This document shows, piece by piece, positions 1 through 6,135 of a stretch of 6,267 bases of DNA. The translations under genes and the position numbers were made by a program. Origin of the DNA: JBJXHG01 sp046160865 (GTDB taxonomy: Bacteria; Planctomycetota; UBA1135; GCA-002686595); contig JBJXHG010000069.1 of the NCBI GenBank assembly GCA_046160865.1, forward strand, positions 1-6,267, read 5' to 3'. Each line of letters begins with the position of its first letter. Within the stretch, counting starts at the first letter, position 1. A model generated the notes under the pieces. It was given only the letters and a program-made list of their open reading frames with translations, was not told where the DNA came from and searched no databases.

Positions 1-108
1 GGGGCCCCGCCGATTAAAGCGCGTCGCGCGGGAGACCGCGCTCCGCGCACGACAGTGCAGCGCTTCGCGCATGCGACGCGAGCCGCGCCCAGCGCTAAGC
101 TCCCGGCC

Positions 109-900
109 ATGAATGGCCAGGAGCTTGCGCTGGAAACCCGCGGCTTGCGCCGCGTGTTCGGCGACTTCGTCGCCGTGCACGGCATCGACGTCGCAGTCCC
201 GCGCGGCAGCTTCTACGGCTTCCTCGGTCCGAACGGCGCGGGCAAGTCGACGACGATCAAGTGCCTCACCGGTCTCCTGCGGCCGACGTCGGGCTCGATC
301 CGCATCCTGGGCGTCGATCCGCTCGCCGATCCGATGTCCGTGCAGCGCCGCACCGGCGTCGTGCCGGAAGACCTCGCGCTGTTCGACCGCCTCACTGGCG
401 CGGAGACGCTGGCGTTCGTCGGCCAAGTGCACGGCTTGTCGAAGGACGACCTGCAGGCGCGCTCGACCGAGCTGCTCGAGGTCATGGATCTGCGCAGCGC
501 GGCCGGCACGCTCGTCGCCGACTACTCGCATGGCATGAAGAAGAAGCTCGCGCTCGCGACGGCACTGTTGCCGTCACCGAGCCTGCTCTTCCTCGACGAG
601 CCCTTCGAAGGCATCGACGCGGTCGCATCGCGCGAGATCAAGGAGCTGCTCGCGCAGTTCGTGAGGCGCGGCGGCACGATCTTCCTCACCTCGCACATCC
701 TCGAGATCGTCGAGCGCCTGTGCGATCACCTCGGCGTGATCCACGCCGGCCGGCTCGTCGCGCAAGGTCCCGTGAGCGAGTTGCGCAAGGTCGGCGATGC
801 GCAAGGCGGCGTGTCGAAGAGCATCGAAGAGATCTTCCTCGGGCTCGTGGGCGCGGGCGCGACGAAAGCGACGGCGCTCGATTGGCTCGGAGCCCGTTGA
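109..900 (+). CDS. ABC-2-type transporter ATP-binding protein
   Basis: This is the cytoplasmic ATPase of an ABC exporter; it should hydrolyse ATP to drive the permease encoded next. Counting from the ATG at 109 (263 residues), the order is complete: Walker A GPNGAGKST at 40-48, the Q-loop region GVVPED with Glu87 where many ABC proteins have Gln (a common variant in ABC-2 ATPases), signature YSHGM at 139-143 followed by KKK, Walker B LLFLDE ending at catalytic Glu164, D-loop EGID, and H-loop His196 in LTSH. The YSxGMKKK form is typical of ABC-2/CcmA-like ATPases. An in-frame GTG at 55 would add 18 residues, but these are not domain-like, and the ATG starts 6 residues before the first strand of the fold. 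No clear Shine-Dalgarno precedes either start. The substrate is not predictable. The family call is secure; the start is less so. Confidence 0.93.
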   Translation: MNGQELALETRGLRRVFGDFVAVHGIDVAVPRGSFYGFLGPNGAGKSTTIKCLTGLLRPTSGSIRILGVDPLADPMSVQRRTGVVPEDLALFDRLTGAETLAFVGQVHGLSKDDLQARSTELLEVMDLRSAAGTLVADYSHGMKKKLALATALLPSPSLLFLDEPFEGIDAVASREIKELLAQFVRRGGTIFLTSHILEIVERLCDHLGVIHAGRLVAQGPVSELRKVGDAQGGVSKSIEEIFLGLVGAGATKATALDWLGAR

Positions 901-962
901 TGCGCTCGCCGGTGCCCGCACGCGTCGAGGTCCACGTGACGTGCCGCATCCTGGACGGCTGA
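900..962 (+). other. possible 20-codon linker ORF between ATPase and permease genes
   Basis: The ATPase stop TGA (898-900) overlaps an ATG (900-902) by one base. That ATG opens a 20-codon frame beginning MRSPVPARVE, which stops at 960-962, four bases before the permease GTG at 967. This layout could pass ribosomes from the ATPase gene to the permease gene by stop-start coupling. The peptide has no recognisable motif, and such short frames arise often by chance in GC-rich DNA, so this is a weak call. Confidence 0.2.
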
Positions 963-966
963 GCAC

Positions 967-2682
967 GTGCTGCGCCTCCTCACGATCTTCGCACGCCTGC
1001 GCTGGCGCCTCTTCGTCAACGGCTTGCGCGGCGGCCGCCAGCGCGACAAGGTCGAGCGCGTCTCGCGCCTGTTCGGCTGGCTCGTGCCCGCGTTGATCAC
1101 GCTCTTCGCGCTCGCGCTCGCCGTCGGCGTCGCGGTCCTCGCGTTCTTCGGCGCGCGCGAGGTCGCGCTCGACGAGTGGGCGCCGGGCGGCTTTCTCCTC
1201 GGCGCGCGTCTCGTGCTCTTCGGCCTGCTCGCGATGCTCGTGCTCGTGCCCATCGGCGGCGGACACGGCTCGTTCAGCGGACACCCGCGCTTGCTCTTGC
1301 TGCCGATCCCGCGTCGTGTGCTCTTCGCCGTCGAAGGGTTGTCGAGCCTCGCGGATCCGTGGACCGCCTTCGCGCTCCCCGCGCTGGTGTGCACGGCGGC
1401 GGGATTCGCGAGCGGCGGACGGCTCTCGACGGCGCTCGTCGCGAGCTGCGCGGGGATCGCGATGCTGCTCGCGCTCGCGAGCATCGGCTCGCTCTTCGCG
1501 TTCCTCACGGCTTGGCTGATGCGCGATCGCCGCCGCGGCGAGCTCGTGACCGTCGTCGTCGTGCTCGCGGTGACGTGCATCGCGTTCTTGCCGATGGCGA
1601 TCGGCGACGCGGTCGAGTTCCGTCTCCGCACGCAGCCCGCGAGCGGCCAGGCGAAGGGCGATCTCTTCGTCGAGGGGCTCGACTCGGCGCTGCCCGCTTG
1701 GACCGCCGCGTTGCCGTCGGAACTCTACGCGCGTTCGATCGCGAGCTCGCTCGACGACCGGCCGGCCGACGCGTGGCTCGCGCTCGCCGGGCTGCTCGGC
1801 CAAGCGCTCGTGTTCGGCGCGCTCGGCGCGCGCGTGCACGCGCGCTTGCTCTCCGCGTCGGGTGGCGGCAGCCGGCGCAAGCGCGTGCTCGCGGTTGCAC
1901 GCGCGACGCCCCGCATTCCCGGACTCTCGCCGGCCGCGTCGGCTGTCGCGTGGACGCAAGCGCGCACGGCATTGCGATCGGTGCGCGGACGGGTCGTCGT
2001 GTTGATGCCGGGACCGATCGTGTTGCTCTTCGGCCTGTTGTCGAAGTCGGTGCCCGAGGAGCTGCCCGCCGTCCTCGCGCATGGCGGCACGTCGGGTCAC
2101 TCGCTCTTCGGCGCCGGCATGATGTTCGGCATGTACGCGCTGCTCGCGTTCGTCGCGAACATGTTCGCGACGGATCGCGCGGGACTGACGCTGCAGTTCC
2201 TGTCCCCGATCTCCGACGCCGATCTCGTGCGCGGCAAGTGCGTCGGCTGTGGGCTCGTGTTCCTCGTCACCGCGGCCGGTTGCCTCCTGTGCGCGCTCGC
2301 CGCGGCGCCGGGCGGATCGCCGTTCGCGTGGATCGCGGTGCTCGGCGGCGGCATCGCGACGTACGCGCTGCTCTGTCCACTCGGCGCCGTGCTGTCGGCG
2401 TACTTGCCCGTCGCGTCCGACCTCAGCAAGACCGGCAACGGCGGCAACCCGCACGGCTTCGCGTTCTTCCTCGGCGCGGTCGCGGTCGTCGTCGGCTCCG
2501 CACCGGCGGCGGCGATCCTGTGGCTTGCCGGCGGCGTGTGGAAGAGCCCGGCGCTCGCGGCGGCGCTCATGCTCGTGTGGATGTGCGTCGCGATCGCGAT
2601 CGCGGCGCTTCTCACGGGTCCGATCGCGCGCGCGGTGACCGAGCGCCGCGAGAACCTCGGGCTGGTCGCGCAGTCGCGGTGA
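967..2682 (+). CDS. ABC transporter permease, large multi-spanning membrane protein
   Basis: This is the membrane partner of the preceding ATPase: 571 residues with about ten to twelve hydrophobic segments. The clearest are near residues 38-62, 76-97, 134-150, 155-184, 193-213, 271-290, 342-359, 381-401, 426-447, 453-480, 498-522 and 529-550. Two loops carry related motifs: LLLLPIPRRVLF near 109-120, and DRAGLTLQFLSPIS near 403-416 followed by DADLVRGK. Both resemble the 'D..G...LLLP(I/V)s...L..gK' loops of large ABC-2 permeases, and their repetition suggests two related halves, as in long fused permeases. The basic N-terminus places it inside. The start must be GTG 967, because an in-frame stop lies at 937-939 and no other start codon lies between. 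Stop at 2680-2682, 7 bases before the next gene. Substrate unknown; the exporter direction is inferred from the ATPase class. Confidence 0.85.
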   Translation: MLRLLTIFARLRWRLFVNGLRGGRQRDKVERVSRLFGWLVPALITLFALALAVGVAVLAFFGAREVALDEWAPGGFLLGARLVLFGLLAMLVLVPIGGGHGSFSGHPRLLLLPIPRRVLFAVEGLSSLADPWTAFALPALVCTAAGFASGGRLSTALVASCAGIAMLLALASIGSLFAFLTAWLMRDRRRGELVTVVVVLAVTCIAFLPMAIGDAVEFRLRTQPASGQAKGDLFVEGLDSALPAWTAALPSELYARSIASSLDDRPADAWLALAGLLGQALVFGALGARVHARLLSASGGGSRRKRVLAVARATPRIPGLSPAASAVAWTQARTALRSVRGRVVVLMPGPIVLLFGLLSKSVPEELPAVLAHGGTSGHSLFGAGMMFGMYALLAFVANMFATDRAGLTLQFLSPISDADLVRGKCVGCGLVFLVTAAGCLLCALAAAPGGSPFAWIAVLGGGIATYALLCPLGAVLSAYLPVASDLSKTGNGGNPHGFAFFLGAVAVVVGSAPAAAILWLAGGVWKSPALAAALMLVWMCVAIAIAALLTGPIARAVTERRENLGLVAQSR

Positions 2683-2689
2683 ACGTGCC

Positions 2690-3490
2690 ATGCCCCTCGT
2701 CGCCATCACGCGCACTCCGAGCCGGTCGCTCGCGCAGTGCGAGCTGACGCACGTCGCGCGCGTGCCAATCGACTTCGAGCGCGCGCTCGAGCAGCACGCG
2801 GGCTACTGCGCGGCACTGCGTGCGCTCGGCGTCGACGTGATCACGCTCCCGGCGCTCGACGATCTCCCCGACGCGACGTTCGTCGAGGACGTGGCGCTCG
2901 TGCTCGACGACGTCGCGTGGATCACCCGTCCGGGCGCGGAGTCGCGCCGCGCCGAGTGCGTGTCGATCGCCGCAGCACTCGCGCCGTACCGGCCGCTCGA
3001 GCACATGGCGTCGCCCGGCACGCTCGACGGCGGCGACGTGCTGCGCGCGGGCGACGTGCTCTACGTCGGCCAGTCGACGCGCACAAATCACGCCGCGCTC
3101 AAGGCGCTCGCGCACGGCGTCCTCGCGCACGGATTGCGTGTGAAGGCGGTCGAGGTGCGTGGCGCGCTGCATTTGAAGAGCGCGTGCACGTTGCTCGGAG
3201 ACGACGTCCTGCTCGCGCAGCGCGAGGCGCTCAACCTCGAGCGCGTGCGCGGCTTCGAGGTGCTCGACATCGACCCCTCCGAGCCCGGTGCGGCCAACGT
3301 GCTGCGCATCGGCGAGCAGCTATTGATGCCGCTCGAGTTCCCGCGGACGATGGAGCGCGTCGAGCGCGCGGGCTTCGAAGTGACGCCGGTCGCGCTCTCG
3401 GAGTTGCTCAAGGCGGAAGCGGGCGTCACGTGTCTCAGTCTGGTGTTCGACGGAGACCGCGTTCGAAGCGCGCGCTCGAACTCGTCGTGA
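2690..3490 (+). CDS. ddaH: dimethylarginine dimethylaminohydrolase (DDAH)
   Basis: Probable DDAH (EC 3.5.3.18), which hydrolyses N-omega-methylated arginines to citrulline and methylamines. It is a cytosolic member of the guanidino-group-modifying (arginine deiminase fold) superfamily. The 266 residues carry the family landmarks in order: FVEDVA at 64-69 (acidic pair Glu66-Asp67 for substrate binding), TRPGAESRR at 79-87, LDGGDVL at 112-118 (Asp113 at the position of the catalytic acid), STRTN at 129-133, LHLKSACT at 160-167 with His161 as general base, and VTCLS at 246-250 with Cys248 as nucleophile. The catalytic residues are therefore all present. It starts 7 bases after the permease stop. 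GGTGA at 2678-2682, overlapping that stop, is a plausible ribosome site with 7-base spacing. It is probably the last gene of the transporter operon. Another guanidine-modifying hydrolase is possible, but the TRPGA and LHLKS blocks favour DDAH. Confidence 0.9.
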   Translation: MPLVAITRTPSRSLAQCELTHVARVPIDFERALEQHAGYCAALRALGVDVITLPALDDLPDATFVEDVALVLDDVAWITRPGAESRRAECVSIAAALAPYRPLEHMASPGTLDGGDVLRAGDVLYVGQSTRTNHAALKALAHGVLAHGLRVKAVEVRGALHLKSACTLLGDDVLLAQREALNLERVRGFEVLDIDPSEPGAANVLRIGEQLLMPLEFPRTMERVERAGFEVTPVALSELLKAEAGVTCLSLVFDGDRVRSARSNSS

Positions 3491-3655
3491 GCGACCTGTG
3501 AATGGCCTCGGGACCGCGCGCGCCGAGTTTTCTGCGATTCGCTGTCCGCGCGCGCCCGCTCGCGACACCTGTGGATTGAGATTCCGGCGGTCGCCCGGGG
3601 GACTCCTGACCCTCGGACGATCGCGCTGGGACCCGAAGTGGAGAGGGGTACGTAG

Positions 3656-3698
3656 ACGCGCGCGGAGTGCTCGAGCGATCGCTGCACTCCGCGCGCGT
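3656..3698. terminator. perfect 15-bp inverted repeat between convergent genes
   Basis: The arms at 3656-3670 and 3684-3698 are exact reverse complements (ACGCGCGCGGAGTGC in the left arm), separated by 13 bases. The spacer itself contains the 10-base palindrome AGCGATCGCT (3674-3683), so the structure can extend inward. It sits 165 bases after the ddaH stop and before the end of the oppositely oriented gene, where a bidirectional terminator is expected. No T-run follows on either strand, so termination is inferred from position and stem strength. The stretch 3491-3655 before it shows no convincing gene. Confidence 0.5.
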
Positions 3699-3727
3699 TG
3701 GCGCGCTGCGGGTCGGGCGCGCCGTCC

Positions 3728-3756
3728 GCGGCGCCGGAGTCTCGCTCCGGCGCCGC
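3728..3756 (-). terminator. 12-bp hairpin just after the GGDEF-like gene
   Basis: The arms at 3728-3739 (GCGGCGCCGGAG) and 3745-3756 pair perfectly across the five-base loop 3740-3744. On the - strand the stem begins 4 bases after the stop codon at 3761-3763. That is a good position for an intrinsic terminator or an RNA-stabilising 3' hairpin. No U-rich tail follows. Confidence 0.55.
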
Positions 3757-3760
3757 CGCG

Positions 3761-4801
3761 TCACAGCGGCTGACGCAGCTTCTCGCGCAGCTCGACGTTC
3801 GCCTGCGCGATCTGCTCGAGCAGCTCGAGCTTGAGCGCGCGGTCCTTCTCGCCCGCACCGAGCCCTTGCACGCGCCGGTAGGCCGACGGCACGCCGCCGT
3901 CGACGCTCTTGCGCTGCGCCATGTCCGCGAGCTCGACTTCCGTCTGCTCGAGCGAGCGCACGAGCTTCGCGATCCGGCGCTCGAGGTGCTCGACCTCGGT
4001 GCGATGCTTCTGTGAGAGCGTCGTGGCGAGTCGTTCCAAGAGGTCGCCCTCGCCGACGTCGTCGATCTGCTCGACGGGAACCTCCTCCGGTGTCATTTCC
4101 TCGCGCGCGGGCTGAGGCCGGCGGCGCTGCTCCTCCGCCAAGATGCGCTCGATCTTCTCGCGCGCCGCGCGCTCGGCGGAGAACTTCGTCGGCGCTTCGC
4201 GCGCCGGTGGCGGTGCGACCGGCGCCGGCGTGGCGGCCGCTGCAGCCGCGGCGGCTAGCGCGGGCCGTTCGCGTTCGAGCTTCTTCTGGTAGAGCCCGTA
4301 GAGCTCCGTGTGCGCCGTGCATTCGCCGCCGCGCAGGAGCGCGACCGCGAGGCTCTCTTCCGCGACCTTCTCGAGCGTCTCGAGGAAGTACCCGCTGTTT
4401 CCCTCGTGGAACGCGAGTCCGATCGACAGGCTCGCACGCGCGGGCTTGTCGCTGCCGGAGACCGCGAGCTTGCGCGCGCCGTCGACGAGCAGCGCCGCCG
4501 AGAGCTCGGCCGCCTCGCGCGGCATCGACGTCAGCACGGCGACGAGACGGTCCTCGACGAGGTGGGCGAAGAGCTCGCCGCCGCGCGGGAGATCGACGAG
4601 CGCTCGAGCGACGAGCTGCCATGCCGCCGGCGCGGTGATCGTGCGCAGCGTCGGGTGTGCGACGTTCTCGATCGACAAGCACAAGACGGCGACCGGCACC
4701 TTGTCGCGCAGCGCGCGCTCGTAGGCTTCGGCCGCACGACGGCGGACTTCCGGCATGGGAAGCCCGCTCGAGTGGAGCTCTCGAGAGAGGGTGGGGGACA
4801 T
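3761..4801 (-). CDS. degenerate GGDEF-like domain protein with coiled-coil C-terminus
   Basis: From the ATG at 4801 the product has 346 residues. Residues about 33-165 follow the pattern of a GGDEF (diguanylate cyclase) domain: VAVLCLSIEN as the first core strand, LFAHLVEDRLVAVL (77-90) where active enzymes read 'R.GGDEF.VLL', SIGLAF (126-131) matching the usual 'SIGIA' strand, then a helix ending in LRGGE. The catalytic GGDEF is replaced by roughly VEDRL, so no cyclase activity is expected; a binding or scaffold role is inferred. An Ala/Pro linker (181-203, including a PPP) follows, then charged helices likely to be coiled coils (208-228, 253-296, 318-345). No signal peptide or membrane segment is seen. 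The frame is open up to a GTG at 4912, but that extension crosses a locally AT-richer spot (4850-4860) that looks like promoter DNA. ATG 4756 is a third option. No Shine-Dalgarno decides among them. The gene is certain; the domain call is moderate. Confidence 0.75.
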   Translation of the reverse strand: MSPTLSRELHSSGLPMPEVRRRAAEAYERALRDKVPVAVLCLSIENVAHPTLRTITAPAAWQLVARALVDLPRGGELFAHLVEDRLVAVLTSMPREAAELSAALLVDGARKLAVSGSDKPARASLSIGLAFHEGNSGYFLETLEKVAEESLAVALLRGGECTAHTELYGLYQKKLERERPALAAAAAAAATPAPVAPPPAREAPTKFSAERAAREKIERILAEEQRRRPQPAREEMTPEEVPVEQIDDVGEGDLLERLATTLSQKHRTEVEHLERRIAKLVRSLEQTEVELADMAQRKSVDGGVPSAYRRVQGLGAGEKDRALKLELLEQIAQANVELREKLRQPL

Positions 4802-4965
4802 CGACGGAGCGGTGCTCGCCGCGGGGAAGCGACGCACACCGGAGGGGATGGTAAAGGCTACCCCGCGTGCGGCGGCGAGCTTCCTCGCGGACGCGAGAAC
4901 TTCGAGTCGCACACGTCGAGCACGAGCTCGCGGGCCGCGGCGCCGCGCGATCGCTCGCGCTCCGA

Positions 4966-4995
4966 CTTTCTCGAGCGGCCGCTCGGCCGTATCCT
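4966..4995 (+). promoter_or_regulatory. putative promoter of the EF-P-like gene
   Basis: TATCCT at 4990-4995 resembles a -10 box, and CTTTCT around 4966-4971 could be a weak -35 at about 18 bases spacing. The predicted leader of roughly 40 bases to the ATG at 5043 is pyrimidine-rich (a C/T run at about 5001-5013) and has no Shine-Dalgarno. It is the only AT-containing patch in the expected place. Sigma factors of the host are unknown, so this is tentative. Confidence 0.35.
4972..4985. repeat. 14-base perfect palindrome in the efp promoter region
   Basis: CGAGCGGCCGCTCG is a perfect palindrome lying between the putative -35 and -10 boxes. A repressor site there would block RNA polymerase, but GC-rich palindromes are common in this composition, so it is only a candidate operator. 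Confidence 0.3.
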
Positions 4996-5042
4996 ACGCG
5001 CCCCTTTTTCTCCGCCCGGCCCCCTTCGAAACGCCCTCCGCC

Positions 5043-5585
5043 ATGCAGTCCAGCGCCCTCGATCTGCGCAAAGGTTACCTGGTGACGTACCAGAGCCGCA
5101 TGTGCACGGTCATCCACTGGAACATCCTCCGCAACGACCGCCGCGCCTTCGTGCAGATGAAATTGAAGGACCTGCTGACGGGCCGCATCAGCGAGCTCAA
5201 GGAGCACGGCGAGACGAAGTACGAGGTGCTCGACACGGAGACGATCGACCTGTCGCACTCGTACCGCGACGGGAACGACGAGGTCTTCTACACACCGGAG
5301 GGCGAGGAGTACCGCTGTCCGACGTCGGGCTGCGAAGAGGCGGTGCAGTGGAAGGTCGACGCGTACAAGGGCTTGCTCGTCGAGGGCAAGCTGGTCGCGA
5401 TTTCGCTGCCGGCGACCGTCGTCGCCGCCGTGGCGGAGACGCAACCGGTGATCAAGGGCGTCACGCAGGGTCTGAAGGACGCGGTGCTCGAGAACGGCGT
5501 GCGCTGCAAGGTCGGCATGCTCGTCAACGTCGGCGACAAGATCCGGATCGATCCGGAGTCGCTCGAGTACAAAGAGCGCGTCTGA
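5043..5585 (+). CDS. efp: elongation factor P family protein with atypical loop tip
   Basis: EF-P binds the ribosome between the P and E sites and relieves stalling at consecutive prolines. The 180 residues have the three-domain length of the family. Domain I is about 1-66 (LRKGYLVTY, then AFVQMKLKDLLTG at 35-47). Domain II is about 67-128, ending in VAISLPATVV. Domain III has K-x-A-x4-G at 145-152, then GDKIRIDPESLEY (164-176), close to the family signature. Aligned on AFVQMKL, the tip residue modified in classical EF-P (Lys34 in Escherichia coli, Arg32 in Pseudomonas aeruginosa) is Asp32 here, within LRNDRR (29-34). The usual PGKG turn is absent, so lysylation or rhamnosylation at that exact position is not possible. 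A Cys pair (92, 97) in CPTSGC is also unusual. ATG 5043 is the natural start. It may be a second, specialised paralogue; only one copy is visible in this window. Confidence 0.92.
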   Translation: MQSSALDLRKGYLVTYQSRMCTVIHWNILRNDRRAFVQMKLKDLLTGRISELKEHGETKYEVLDTETIDLSHSYRDGNDEVFYTPEGEEYRCPTSGCEEAVQWKVDAYKGLLVEGKLVAISLPATVVAAVAETQPVIKGVTQGLKDAVLENGVRCKVGMLVNVGDKIRIDPESLEYKERV

Positions 5586-5592
5586 CGCGCCG

Positions 5593-5706
5593 CTAGCAGC
5601 CCGGCGCGATCGCTTGGCGCTGTTCGGTGACGGGATTCACCGCGCGCGAGCTCGAGTACCTGTCGAGCGAACCGCCCGCGACGACGAGCGCGAGCAGCAC
5701 GCGCAT
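5593..5706 (-). other. small ORF with lipoprotein-like N-terminus, possible M48 peptidase remnant
   Basis: Thirty-seven codons on the - strand (47 if an ATG at 5736 is used) begin MRVLLALVVAGGSL, a basic then hydrophobic start like a signal peptide. They continue through SSRAVNPVTEQRQAIA to a TAG at 5593-5595. The phrase NPVT-x-x-RQ resembles the region just after the lipid-attachment Cys in M48 family metalloprotease lipoproteins, but here no lipobox Cys is present, and the frame stops at once and runs into the end of the efp gene. It could be a decayed 5' fragment of such a gene, a tiny exported peptide, or a chance frame. It lies downstream of the selenoprotein candidate in the same orientation. 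Confidence 0.25.
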
Positions 5707-5774
5707 GCCGGTTCCCGTCCGTGAACCTCGTGCCATGTCGACGCGGATCGGCGACTCACGCGCCGCGGGCGGCG

Positions 5775-6110
5775 TCACCCGCCGAGGAACAGTCCGCATT
5801 CCGGACACTTCGGCGGGCCGGCGTCGAACGTCGCCGTGCACGCTGGACACGTGCGCGTATCGCCGTCCAGGTCGACGATCGCATCGGCCGCCGCGCGCGC
5901 GTGTTCGTCGAGGTCCCGCGCCCACTCGTTCGCGATCACGGCCGCGGCGCGCGGCGCATCCGGGCCCGCGACCGCGAGCCACAGTTTCGTGCCTCAGCCG
6001 CTGCAGTGCTCGGGTGGTGGTCGCACGACCTGCGCCGCGATGCCCTCGCGCCCGAGCGCGCGCTCGAGATTGCGTAGGTGATCGAGCCCACCCTCGGCGA
6101 CGACTTGCAT
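5775..6110 (-). CDS. candidate selenoprotein: C-x-x-U motif plus C-terminal zinc ribbon
   Basis: The frame reads from ATG 6110 to a TGA at 5775-5777, 111 residues if the single internal TGA (5994-5996, codon 39) is decoded as selenocysteine. The N-terminal half, MQVVAEGGLDHLRNLERALG and on to IAAQVVRPPP, looks like the strand-helix-strand start of small 'signal transducing' DUF2007-like proteins. Cys36-Ser-Gly-Sec39 then forms a C-x-x-U motif, followed by GTKLWLAVAGPD (a strand and turn) and a helix. The C-terminus is a zinc ribbon with Cys88, Cys91, Cys102 and Cys105 (CPAC, CPEC). The sequence stays protein-like on both sides of the TGA, and a SECIS-like hairpin follows it. GGAAG at 6116-6120 lies 5 bases before the start; ATG 6128 would add six residues. 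A redox or metal role is inferred from C-x-x-U and the ribbon. The alternative is a pseudogene with a nonsense mutation or a sequence error. No selA, selB or selC is in the window. Confidence 0.6.
5963..5980 (-). promoter_or_regulatory. SECIS-like stem-loop downstream of the in-frame TGA
   Basis: On the - strand GGCUCGC-GGUC-GCGGGCC forms a seven-pair stem (one U-G wobble, three pairs below the loop) with a GGUC tetraloop. The loop occupies bases 21-24 after the TGA. Bacterial SECIS elements lie within the coding region with the loop about 16-37 bases after UGA and a G among its first two bases. The E. coli fdhF SECIS also has a GGUC loop, at bases 19-22, with a bulged U at nearly the same place as the wobble U here. 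SelB binding is inferred. Confidence 0.55.
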
Positions 6111-6135
6111 GCGCGCTTCCGACGTCATGGCTCGC

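Noticed and set aside
13..19. AT patch ATTAAAG near the left edge, which on the - strand gives TTTAAT, a possible -10
   Set aside because: No matching -35 and no visible gene to the left within the window; too little sequence to support a promoter.
574..2715. 713-codon open frame on the - strand, the longest frame in the window
   Set aside because: It is antisense to the ATPase 3' end and the whole permease gene. The product is a monotonous Arg/Glu/His/Ala-rich sequence with no domain, as expected for an antisense frame in GC-rich DNA.
1176..2747. 523-codon + strand frame overlapping the permease
   Set aside because: Out-of-frame shadow of the permease gene; extreme Arg/Ala content and no membrane segments.
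3498..3773. 91-codon + strand frame after ddaH
   Set aside because: It reads through both hairpins and into the end of the opposite gene. Composition is Arg/Ala/Pro-rich without motif; no ribosome site.
3435..5444. 669-codon open frame on the - strand
   Set aside because: It overlaps the GGDEF-like gene in another frame and also runs antisense to efp. Very Arg-rich, low complexity, no motif.
5576..5590. Short inverted repeat GCGCGT/ACGCGC across the efp stop codon
   Set aside because: Six pairs only and overlapping the coding end, with no T-run; too common in this composition to call a terminator.
5593..5982. Single - strand frame of 129 codons covering part of the selenoprotein candidate
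   Set aside because: Its first half is a different frame from the zinc-ribbon gene and is Arg/Gly-rich with no motif. Only its last 37-47 codons, which lie outside that gene, look protein-like and are listed separately.
5994..5996. In-frame TGA as a simple nonsense mutation of a pseudogene
   Set aside because: Not excluded, but disfavoured: no second stop or frameshift, the codon is TGA rather than TAA or TAG, it lies at a C-x-x-U position, and a SECIS-like hairpin follows.
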